From Heterostelium multicystogenum (Eukaryota; Evosea; Eumycetozoa; Acytosteliales; Acytosteliaceae): 64,000 nucleotides of DNA. The stretch covers positions 49,011-113,010 of the forward strand of contig RCNN01000089.1 of assembly GCA_003667245.1 (NCBI GenBank). Direction: 5' to 3'. Position 1 is the first letter of the stretch. Every line of letters begins with the position of its first letter. The notes under the pieces are model-generated. The model searched no databases. It was not told the DNA's origin and saw nothing but the letters and a program-made list of their open reading frames with translations. Positions 10,624 to 20,724 of the stretch are shown here, piece by piece. The position numbers and the translations under genes are program-made.

Positions 10624-13013
10624 TTAATTACCAACTGGGAAACGAGTAGTCATTGACTCAATAATACCGACTGGATTGTCGTTGAACTCTTGAAGTACAA
10701 ACCTTACCGTTTGAAATATGGGTGTGTGCTTGGACGAATACCTTTCTTGGCTTCTTGTTTTGGAGGACGATGTCTCTCAATTTGATAAAGTCGGCTGGGA
10801 CGGCAGTGTAGTCGTTGAAGAGCTTGTTTGCTTCATCAACGTTGGCTGTTGCCTTCAACACCATCAAACGCTTGAGGAACTCTCCAACAGCTGGAACACC
10901 AACAGACTCAATCTTGGTTCTGTCAAGTTTAATGAGAATGTTGTCGTTGGTGACGTCAAGAGTGACCAATCCTTGACCTGCTCTGAGGAGAACCTGGAGG
11001 ATAGCATATCTTCCTTGCATGTGGGCTTGCTTCCATGAGCTTGTGGCTGGTGAGTAGAATTCCAATGCACAGATACCAGCTCGGGCCATAATCAACCAAT
11101 TGATGTAGAAGATATCCAATGCATTTTGATCCTTGTGACCAAAGAGTGAAAGGATATCACGGTTTACACAAAGGTAGACACCGGCACACTCTGCTCTGCA
11201 CTCTTCCATAGCAGATCCAAGTGATTTGAAAACAGCATCATAGGTGGAACCGGCGTGGTATACCTCCTTCTCGGTGTCAATTGGCTTTCCAGTGAGTGGG
11301 TTGATAGTGGCTGGATCAAAGTTGAGTTTTCCATCTGCGTCCTTGGTGAAAAGCTTTCCTGAACCGTGACCAAAAGATTCATGGATGGCAACTTGTACTT
11401 CGAATGCCTCGGTCATCAACTTGTTAAAGAGAGCCTGATCTTCATCTCTGATGAAAGTTACCTTCTCGTCCTTACGGGCGGCAATGACATTTCCAAGTGA
11501 GACATTCTTGAAACCTTCACTTTGACGAATATCGTCATAGTTTGGAATGTTGATTCCAGCTGGAACACCAGAGGAAGCAAAGGTAAGGACTTCGAGTGAA
11601 GTGAAGTCGGGCTTCTTGAAAACATCCTTTTCAAACTCACGTGGCCATGGGAGGAGTGGAATGAACTTGGTGGCCTCATTGATCATTTCACTGAGCTTCT
11701 TGCTCATCTCCTTGTTGACGATTGATACGAATCCTTCGAACTCACCACGAACACCGAATGGATCACGATAGCTCTCAATGAAACCAATGTTAGTTTCGAC
11801 GACTGGTGAGATATCTTTGATCCACCAACGTTGTGAGTCTTTGTGGTCATCGATTGATCCAAACTTGAATGAGTCAATGTATTTACGAGTCATCTGCAAT
11901 TGGTTGTCGTTGGCGCAGTATTGTGCTGCTTGCTCCAAGTGATAGACAACCTTTTCCAAATAGTTGTTCCAGTCACCGTAGGTGATTTGAATGGTGATAC
12001 CTTCGAATGTAAAGTTCTCTGGTTGCTTTGTGACTTGAGCGGAGGCAATCAACAATTGGTAGATAAGCTGACCGTCAACAGTCTTCTTGAATAAACGGGT
12101 GTTGTATGGAGAGATCTTCTTTCCGTCCATAAACTTCTGAACCAATTCAATCTCTGATCTCTTGATATCTGGTGAGTAGTAAGTGGATAAACCATGCTCT
12201 TCCAATCCCAACTCTCTTTCTCTTGGTCCAAGAGAATAGATCAAATCACCACATTTGTGACCAGATTTGATTCAACTTTGCATCATTGAAGCTCTTTACA
12301 ATGGCAGCAAAGTTTTCTTTTGGAATTCTTGGCTAGAGATCACGATGTTAAAGCATAGAGTTAGATTGATTACAAGTTATCGGCATGATCTAGTTGATAC
12401 TTACGACAAACTTGGTATCACCAAATGACAAATAGTTACCCATGTTTCCATAGAATTGGGCAGCGTATTGGAGGAGGTCGTTGTACTGTTGCTCAGTGAC
12501 AACGGATGGGACGACAGAAGCCTTGAGGGCATCGTTGTTCTTGAGAGTGTACATACGTTGGAAGAGGTCAAAGATGTGTTGTGACTCGATGGAGGTCTGG
12601 CCAAGACAGATGAGACTACCCCACCAAGAGGCCTGTGAGTAGTGGTGAGCGTAAAGCTTCTCCTTGTCGGTCAAGTTTGCAAACGATTCCTTAACATCGA
12701 GCTTGTAGATTGGCACCTCAGGTGGTACCAAGTATTCCTTAAGCAAAGATTGATCGATATTGATAGCAGCAGACATATTATTATTATTCAAAGACGATGA
12801 CGACGACGATGTTGTAGTACAAAAGTATCTATTTAAATTGTTATAGTAGTAGTTGTAGATATTTCTATTAATATTATATTGGTTGTAGTTGTTATTATTA
12901 CAAGGATGGTGCTGGTGGTTGGAAGGCAATGATCTGTTTTTAAAAAGTGTTGTTGTTGTTGTTCTTGCCAGGTGTGATCTGACTGGTTTTAATTTTAATA
13001 TCAATTTGAACAT
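10624..13013 (-). CDS. dpp3: Dipeptidyl peptidase III (M49 zinc peptidase), with possible mitochondrial leader
   Basis: Exon 1 runs from ATG 13013 (or 12776) to 12405. A GTAAGT intron follows, and exon 2 runs from 12332 to the stop at 10624. The M49 zinc motif HESFGHGSGK is present, with the second-zinc-ligand block EECRAECAG about 50 residues later. The enzyme removes dipeptides from the N-termini of small peptides. Two one-base shifts are needed: near 12255 in an A run, and near 10700, after which the true C-terminus ends FPVGN. The ATG at 13013 adds about 79 residues rich in Arg, Thr, Ser and Asn that resemble a mitochondrial presequence. The ATG at 12776 gives the standard cytosolic form. 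Family identification is secure; start choice is open. Confidence 0.9.
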
Positions 13014-13091
13014 TGTATTTAAATTTAATTTGAAATTGAGTGTGTTTTGTGTGTATTTTACAGAATCATGAATCTCAATCAACTTCACCAA

Positions 13092-13569
13092 TGGTTTTTA
13101 TTTTTGTAATATTTACTTACTTATCTATGATGTTATATTATATTTAATTTAAATGTACCAAGAGATAAATGATGAATACAATTATATAAATAATATAGTC
13201 TTATTATGTTATTTTATTTGTAAGTAACTTAGTAATAAGCTGTATATATAATGGAAAGAACAAGGAAACTATAACATGGTGCAGTTCACTTAAAATTTCA
13301 ATTAATTATAATTAAATGAATTTGACTTATATGTTTAAACCTTTTGAGATGCCTTCAACAATCAGCCATTGAAATCTGTCTTTTTATGTATTATATGTCA
13401 ATCTTTAGTCGCTGAGGTGAATGGTTGTTTATATATTTCTTTAGTTGAATTCAAATGTTGTTGGTTCACATCATTTGCTTTAATCAGTTTAAATTATTAA
13501 CACTTGAAAATTTTTTAACTAATGCACTGATATAATAAAACAAAACAAATAGGTAAAACATACATCATA
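13092..13569. other. Intergenic region upstream of tRNA-Gly
   Basis: AT-rich DNA between the dpp3 promoter (minus) and the tRNA-Gly gene (plus). I see no ORF or repeat. In dictyostelids the DNA just upstream of tRNA genes is a common retroelement landing site, but nothing element-like is visible here. Confidence 0.45.
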
Positions 13570-13640
13570 GCGTTGTTGGTCTAGTGGCAGAATTCTTGCC
13601 TACCAAGCAGGAGACCCGGGTTCGATTCCCGGACAACGCA
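13570..13640 (+). tRNA. tRNA-Gly, anticodon ACC by direct folding
   Basis: A 71-nt sequence folds as a full cloverleaf. The acceptor stem GCGTTGT/ACAACGC has seven perfect pairs. The D arm contains TCTAGTGGCAGA, the T arm is CCGGG-TTCGATT-CCCGG with a perfect B box, and the discriminator is A. The anticodon stem CTTGC/GCAGG encloses the loop CTACCAA, placing ACC at positions 34-36, which reads GGU (Gly). A T4 run follows directly and should end Pol III transcription. An identical copy lies on the minus strand at 46532-46602. Overall similarity to eukaryotic tRNA-Gly(GCC) is high; position 34 is A instead of G. Confidence 0.93.
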
Positions 13641-13709
13641 TTTTAATCTTTATTTTTCCTAAACCACGGATGCGGAGTAGGACAATAAACCCATGTATAA
13701 AGGAAAACT

Positions 13710-14210
13710 ATGAGTTTCTGCCCAAGGCAGAATAGCTGATGTGGTATGGTAGTCTGCTTGTGACGCCTTGGGTCGTGGGTTCGAATCCCGGGTTTTCCAG
13801 TTTTTCCCCATACACTTCCAGTGAACCCATGTACTTTCAAGTCTGTATGATACCATCCCGCCATGAAGAATATGTAAATTGACAAGTGAAGCCCTCAACT
13901 ACGTAAACCATTGGTGTACTCTTAAAATCTTCTGTCGCTTCGAAATACTTAACAGTCCACTGTTGAAACACCTTGCTCCAAATAATAATAGGCAGTCATG
14001 CCTCTATAAAATGATGGTCATCACAACCGGCCTGTGGTTGTAAAAAAGAAATCTGTAGGCTTCTAAACCCTACCTTAAAATAAACAACTGTATGGTTATA
14101 ACAACAAAAAAAAAAAAAAAAAAAAAAATGAGTTTCTGACCAAAATTTATTTAATTATTTCTCCAAATAATTGGCAATCATACCTCGAAAAAATGATGGT
14201 CATAACAACC
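13710..14210 (+). mobile_element. Short tRNA-derived, poly(A)-ended SINE-like element with a truncated relic
   Basis: The segment begins 70 bp downstream of the tRNA-Gly. It has a degenerate A box (13733-13747, tagctgatgtgg) and a perfect B box (13778-13788, GGTTCGAATCC). The outer stem GGAAAAC (13702-13708)/GTTTTCC (13792-13798) and the inner stem CCCAAGGC/GCCTTGGG (13721-13728/13765-13772) pair perfectly. A non-tRNA body follows and ends in 23 A at 14106-14128. The 11-mer ATGAGTTTCTG flanks this body (13710-13720 and 14128-14138), as a target-site duplication would. Right after it, 14161-14210 repeats the body segment at 13976-14028 with mismatches, so an older partial copy is also present. 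Alternatives are a tRNA pseudogene or an external B box of the tRNA gene. Confidence 0.5.
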
Positions 14211-14341
14211 ATCAATCTGTGGAGTTTTTAACATGTTTTTCAACAAAAAATCTGGATATTAATATTAAGTTTATAAAACTTTTAGAAGAAAAACTTTTTG
14301 TTTTATCATATCCATAATAAAATAATAATATAATAATAATA

Positions 14342-16949
14342 ATGTCTGAACTTAATACTAACAGTAAACGAATCAATCAGTTAGATTACACCACCAACAA
14401 AGTACAACCAACTACAAAAAAAATCAAAGTAGATCTGAAGCAAATACAGATGGAAATAGACTCATTATTTAATGAGGCACAAACTTCTGAAAGCATAGTT
14501 TCAATCAAAGAATCTCTTGAGATGGTTGTTCAAATCTGTAATGATCGTTCAAATTGGTGTTCATTTGACAATGAACTGAAGATAGAGATATTGAAGCGGT
14601 CAATGGATAGTCTGATTAGTTTGGAAAACAACCAATGCTTTATATCAGCGAATGAGCCATTGCAGCTGGATTTGACTCAATTTCTCATTCAATTCAATTC
14701 ACAACTGTTTGTCGACAATGTCAACCAAGTTGGTAGGTAAACACATTGAGTGGATAAACTGAATGCATGAATTATAATTCTCTGACTCTTGAGTGCAACC
14801 TTGAATACAGATGAATATAAAACATATTTTGAAACAATGTTTGGTTACTTCTTTCAAGAGCAATTGGGTTTTTCAACAAAGAAGAACATCATAACAGTAT
14901 TGTCAAAGATTATTGAAACCGACCAAAGCTACACGAAACTGCTGCATGATTTCCAATCGACTGTGCTGAACATGATTGAATTCATCCAGGAAGATGAGGA
15001 AAGCTTGGATTATGTGTTGGTTTTTTGTGAATTGCTCGGAAGGACACCAAGTACAGAAGTTACCTATGATCATTTCAGTGCTCTCTTTAAAGTATGTTAC
15101 TTATTGCAGATATACCAGAAGTTGATCGCAACGCAAAACTAAGACTATTTGATCAAGATCTTTGAAAATTTTCATGAAAACCGACAAAGAAGTGCTTCAA
15201 TCATTTATTTTTAGAGTATTGGAATCAACAACAATCAATCTTAGTAAGTTGATTGCATTACTTCAGTAATAATGGTCTTCACATTCTAATGTTTACTATT
15301 CAAATATCATTATCTAGAGACATTGCAATTTTTTAATGAACTGATTATTATTTATATACTTGGATCTGATGTCAAAGAAGAAATACCGGAATTGATTAAT
15401 AGATATATTAAACTGATGATGCAATGGGCAACTGACATTTCTTATGATGATGTATACCAACACTGGCTGAGAACAGTAAGTACATCAAATCATCCATTAC
15501 TATGACAGGTTTTAACAATGAGTTTAATATAAAAGGGTCAATATTGTGTTGAAGGGAAAAACAAATATGGAATTGGTGCATTGTCGCAACTGGCAGATCA
15601 AAATCTGGATTTGTTTGGTCCAGTCATCAAAAGGTGGAAAGCAGCAATGAAATCAAAAGATTTGGAACGACAAATTGGAGCAACCAATTTACTCATTTTA
15701 CTTATGGAAGATATTGGTGAAAATGTTTCATATTCAGAATTCAATGTTCTGCGAAAGGCAATAGAATCCACATCCAACGACCTGGTTCAATACTTTAACT
15801 TGGAATTAACTTCATCATTGTTCTTCAAAACTGAAGTTGGAGATACTTGCGCTGCTGAATTCATTGACACTATCTTGGGAATCAAGAATCCCCATCCATT
15901 GACTATACCGTCTTTACTAAATGCTTTAGGATCTAATTTGGATCGTAGATCTAAAAGTGATATTGACCAGTCGTATATTGATCGAATATTCAACTATGCC
16001 AAACAATACTTTGATTTACAACAATCAGAAAAAACTCTGGAATCATTGATCTGTGTTTTCAACTATATCCTAGTTCTCACTGGACTGGAGTATTATAAGG
16101 ATTTCAAAGAACAATTCATAAACTTTTTGGTCGATTTGGCAAAGAAAGGCATCGAAGATCACTATCTCAAGGCACAGGTCATCGACTCAATCATTGAGAT
16201 AGGCAACATGGTGACAGAAGACAATGAATACTTTGATCAGCTCTTAATTGAAGTTCTCAAACTCATCCAAAAATCCGAACCAACCATCAATTCACAATAC
16301 ACCAAAATACTACATTTGTTCTCACATCAGATATGCAGAAAGATTGGGTGCTAAGTTTGAACCATTTCTTGATTATATATATCAATACATGCTGAAAATT
16401 ATGACTTCATATTATGATCCTGTGGTCAGAGATGCTATTTGCAGTGGAAACAGAATAATCATTGATAATATTTCATGTGCAATTACAGAATCAGAAAGAT
16501 TGGCTCATTTATTCTCGGAAAAACTACCAAAGTATATTGGAGCACACTTCACTGAACTTCTTAATCTTTTAGACTTTGACTATGATGAAGATGTCCAGAA
16601 GGTTGCTGCTGAATCTCTTCCAAGTCTTTACGCAATCTTCAAAGAGAATTTTATCACAACTAAATTTGATGATATGCTCAGCATCATTACCAGAAGAATA
16701 AACCAATCAATCGATATCAGTAATTTCCAAGACACTAACGACACCAAACAATCTGTTTTTCGCAAGGTATTATACTATAGTATTAGCAACTGCAACTCTG
16801 CTGATAAAACTTGACATAATATTAACCAACATGTTTTTCTATCCACAACATTTTATCAATAGTGCCAGAGATTATGCAGAAGGATCCAGAGCCAAAAACC
16901 CAATAATTATGTAGAAGATAGAGCCAGTTCTTATCAAGTGAACAACTAG
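14342..16949 (+). CDS. HEAT-repeat protein, importin-beta-like, tandem copy 1
   Basis: ATG at 14342. Exon 1 14342-14732; exon 2 from 14811; an exon 15318-15475; the large exon from 15536. All are bounded by gtaggt or gtaagt donors and tacag, ctag or aaaag acceptors. The translation is a run of paired amphipathic helices. Near the C-terminus, HFTELLNLLDFDYDEDVQKVAAESLPSL resembles HEAT repeats of importin-5-type karyopherins, which carry cargo through nuclear pores. The N-terminus has a basic patch TTKKIKVDLKQ. Single-base shifts occur near 15175 and at an A4 run near 16305, where copy 3 has A3 and stays in frame. The last exon is uncertain. This is the best preserved of the three near-identical copies; substrate role is unknown. 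Confidence 0.65.
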
Positions 16950-17627
16950 TCCTTTTAAACGACAATTTCGTTAACTCTATTTATTTTTAATACTCCTGGA
17001 GATACTCATTTTTGTTCGACACCGTAATGTTATAACTCGATGATATCTACCATCAACGTCTGTGAAAAATCGAGAATCCTCAAATCTATTATTATTAAAC
17101 TTTTCCATATCTTCTTTACTAAATGGTGCCAAAGGCACTAGAATCTTACTGAAATAATTCATCAAAGTTTACAGATTCCAAACAAACATTTAAATATAAT
17201 ACATTTTGTACAGTGTTTCAAATTGGTTAAGAATAATTAACTTTCCTCTTAGGTCAAACTTTGAAGGTCTTCCTTATAAGGATGTTTTGGAACATGGAAA
17301 TTGTTGATGGTGTAGCTTAATGGTTATTTTTGATTCACTAATTCCGATCCATACAATTATCACATTCACCATTTAAATGAGATAAGTCTTTAGATTTAGA
17401 AATTTAGAAAAACTATTGTCTTTAGATTTGATGGGTTTATTATTGCTATTGTTATTATAACTGTATGTATTAAGTTTGTTATAAACACTAATGCAGTTAT
17501 TATTAGTATGACTGTTGCCAACTAATTTTAGCACCAAGTTTTGGGATTAAATCTCATCACTCAAAACTTTGGAGGTTAATAATAAAAATAAAAAATTTTG
17601 GTTGTTTTTTGATTATTACTTGTTGGG
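16950..17627. other. Spacer between HEAT copies 1 and 2
   Basis: The spacer is clearly homologous to the copy 2-3 spacer: shared blocks include ctcctggagat, gtgtttcaaattgg and ggatgttttggaacatgg. About 190 bp (roughly 17015-17215) is present here and absent there; it holds a 62-codon minus-strand frame (16977-17165) of unknown origin. A shared tRNA-like stretch at about 17305-17372 has an A-box-like tagcttaatgg but a degenerate B box. Confidence 0.6.
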
Positions 17628-17684
17628 TGTACTTTGTTGGTGGTGTAATCAAACTGATTGATTTGTTTACTGTTAGTATTAAGT
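17628..17684 (-). repeat. Inverted 57-bp segment of HEAT copy exon 1
   Basis: Read on the minus strand this segment matches 14349-14405 (codons 3 to about 21 of copy 1) with only a few differences. Its left neighbour is the normal spacer (ttggttgttttttgattattact) and its right neighbour is normal exon 1 (caaaaa...tcaaag). It is therefore a local inversion rather than an extra insertion. Confidence 0.85.
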
Positions 17685-20076
17685 TAATCACAAAAAAAAA
17701 TCAAAGTAGATATGAAGCAAATACAAATGGAAATAGACTCATTGTTTAATGAGGCACAAACTTCTGAAAGCATAGTTTCAATCAAAGAATCTCTTGAGAT
17801 GGTTGTTTCAAATCTGTAATGATCGTTCAAATTGGTGTTCATTTGACAATACATTGAAGCTAGAGATATTGAAGCGGTCAATGGAAAGTCTGATTAGTTT
17901 GGAAAACAACCAATGCTTTATATCAGCGAATGAGCCATTGCAGCTGGATTTGACTCAATTTCTCATTCAATTCAATTCACAACTGTTTGTCGACAATGTC
18001 AACCAAGTTGGTAGGTAAACACATTGAGTGGATAAACTGAATGCATGAATTATAATTCTCTGACTCTTGAGTACAACCTTGAATACAGATGAATATAAAA
18101 CATATTTTGAAACAATGTTTGGTTACTTCTTTCAAGAGGAATTTGGATTTTCAACAAGAAAGAACATCATAACAGTATTGTCAAAGATTATTGAAGCCGA
18201 CCAAAGCCACACGAAACTGCTGCATGATTTCCAATCGACTGTGCTGAGCATGATTGAATTCATCAGTGAAGTAGAGGAAAGCTTGGATTATGTGTTGGTT
18301 TTTTGTGAATTGCTCGGAAGGATAGAAAGTACAAAAGTTACCTATATTCATTTGAGAGCTCTCTATAAAGTATGTTACTTATTGCAGAAATACCAGAAGT
18401 TCATCACAACGCAAAACTAAGACTATTTGATCAAGATCTTTGAAAATTTTCATAAAAACCGACAAAGAAGTGCTTCAATCATTTATTTTTGGAGTATTGG
18501 AATCAACAACAATCAATCTTAGTAAGTTGATTGCATTATTTCAGTAATAATGATCTTCACATTCTAATGTTTACTATTCAAATATCATTATCTAGAGACA
18601 TTGAAATGTTTGAATGAACGGATTATTTTATATGTACTTGGATATGACATTTTATGAAGTAATACCGGAATTGATTAATAGATATATTAAACTGATGATG
18701 CAATGGGCAATTGACATTTCTTATGATAATGTATACCAACACTGGCTGAGAACAGTAAGTACATCAAATCATCCATTACTATGACAGGTTTTAACAATGA
18801 GTTTAATATAAAAGGGTCAATATTGTGTTGAAGGGAAAAACAAATATGGAATTGATGCATTGTCGAAAGTGGCAGATGAAGAAAATCTAGAATTGTTAGG
18901 TCCAGTCATCACAACATGGAAATCAGCAATGAAATCAAAAGATTTGGAACAACAAATTGGAGCAACCATTTTACTCATTGTACTTATGGTAGATATTGGT
19001 GAAAATGTTTCATATTCAGAATTCAATGGAAAGGCAATAGAATCCACATCCAACGAACTGGTTCAATACTTTAACTTGGAATTAACTTCATCATTGTTCT
19101 TCCGAACTGAAGTTGGAAATACTTGCGCTGTTGAATTCATTGACACTATCTTGGGAATCAAGAATCCCCATCCATTGGCTATACCGTCTTTACTAAATGC
19201 TTTAGGATCTACTTTGGATCGTAGATCTAAAAGTGATATTGACCAGTCGTATATTGATCGAATATTCAACTATGCCAAACAATACTTTGATTTACAACAA
19301 TCAGAAAAAAATTCTGAAATCATTGATCTCTGTTATCAACTGTATCCTAGATCCCACTGGACTGGACTATTATGAGGATTTCAAAGAACAATTCATAAAC
19401 TTTTTGGTCGATTTGGCAAAGAAAGGCATCGAAGATATAAATCTCAAGGCACTGGTCATTGAATCAATCCTTGAGCTAGGCGAATTTTGCCAAAACAAAG
19501 TGAGCTCTTAATTGAAGTTCTCAAAACCATCCAAAAATCCGAACCAACCATCAATTCACAATACACCAATCACTACATTCGTTCTCACATCAGATATGCA
19601 GAAAGATTGGGTGCTCAGTTTGAACCATTTCTTGATTATATATATCAATACATGCTGAAAATTATGACTTCATATCATGATCCTGTGGTCAGAGACGCCA
19701 TTTGCAGTGGAAACAGAATAATCATTAGCAATATTTCCTGTGCAATTACAGAATCAGAAACATTGGTTCGTTTATTCCCGAAAAAACTACCAAAGTATAT
19801 TGGAGTACACTTCACTGAACTTCTTAATCTTTTAGACTTTGACTATGATGATTATATCCAGAGGAATTGCTGCTGAATCTCTTCCAATTCTTTATGCAAT
19901 CTTCAAAGAGAATTTTTATCACAACTAAATTTGATGATATGCTCAGCATCATTACCAGAAGAATAAACCAATCAATCGATATCAGTAATTTCCAAAACAA
20001 TAATGACACCAAACAATCTGTTCTTCATAAGGTAAGGTATTATAGTATCAGCAACTGCAACTCATATTCAAACTGA
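17628..20076 (+). pseudogene. HEAT-repeat protein, tandem copy 2, 5' end inverted
   Basis: This copy aligns along nearly its whole length, introns included, with copies 1 and 3. Its first 57 bp of coding sequence lie in reverse orientation at 17628-17684, so the normal ATG is lost and the forward match resumes only at the A run at 17692. Further damage includes an extra T near 17807, a frame break near 19310, loss of about 30 bp near 19490 and an extra base near 19863. The intact blocks still read as the same helical repeats. With no start and several breaks it is very likely a pseudogene. It might still be transcribed, since the upstream spacer is shared. Confidence 0.75.
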
Positions 20077-20080
20077 CATA

Positions 20081-20724
20081 ATATTAACCAACATGTTTTC
20101 TATCCTCAACATATTATCAATAGTGCCAGAGATTATGGGAGGATCAAAAGGCAAAGATCCAATAATTTATGCAGAAGATAGAGCCAGTTCTTATCATTGC
20201 ACAACTAGTCCTTTTAAAACGACAATTTCGTTAACTCTATTTATTTTAAAATACTCCTGGAGATCCTCATTTTGCTCAGTTTAAGTGTTTCAAATTGGTT
20301 AAGAAAATAAATTAGGTCAAACTTTGAAGGTCTTCCTTATAAGGATGTTTTGGAACATGGAAATTGTTGATGGTGTAGCTTAATAGTTATTTTTGCATGA
20401 TTATTAAACGATGATTCACTAATTCCGATCCATACAATTATCACATTCACCATTTAAATGAGATAGATCTTTAGGATTTGTCTCATCACTAAAACTTTGG
20501 AGGTTAATTCTAAAAACGAAAAATTTGCACGGGATGTCAGCTCCATATAAACTGGTCGAATGGAGACCCAGTAAAATAGATCAAAATACATCAATTTAAT
20601 TACATCAACCCTTCGACCATTTTTTATTGTCACATACTAATTTTACTGAGCTGTCACCCCGTGAAAATTTGGTTGTTTTTGATTATTACTGATGATCAAA
20701 GTTCATGTCAAATAATAATAAATA
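20081..20724. other. Spacer between HEAT copies 2 and 3
   Basis: Homologous to the copy 1-2 spacer but without its extra 190 bp, and carrying the MITE at 20528-20663. It ends in a short run of aat repeats before the copy 3 ATG at 20725, which resembles the DNA before the copy 1 ATG. Confidence 0.6.
20528..20663. mobile_element. 136-bp MITE with hAT-like 8-bp target duplication
   Basis: Terminal inverted repeats of 16 bp with two mismatches are seen: CACGGGATGTCAGCTC at 20528-20543, and the reverse complement CACGGGGTGACAGCTC at 20648-20663. A perfect inner inverted pair, TGGTCGAA/TTCGACCA, lies inside. AAAATTTG is duplicated directly on both sides (20520-20527 and 20664-20671). The paralogous spacer near 17592-17606 shows the uninterrupted site (aaaattttggttg). 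There is no coding capacity. Eight-bp duplications are characteristic of hAT-superfamily transposases, so this is probably a non-autonomous hAT derivative; the superfamily call is inference. Confidence 0.8.

Noticed and set aside
10718..12094. Plus-strand frames opposite dpp3
   Set aside because: The M49 motifs lie on the minus strand; these are antisense shadows.
12240..12270. Programmed frameshifting as the cause of the broken genes
   Set aside because: The breaks go in both directions, lack a common slippery heptamer or stop context and fall in many unrelated genes. Base-call error is simpler.
13643..13898. Two minus-strand frames of about 80 codons with KPGIRTHDPRRHKQTT
   Set aside because: This peptide pattern comes from translating a tRNA-like B-box region and is a common false gene call. 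The DNA is better explained as the SINE-like element.
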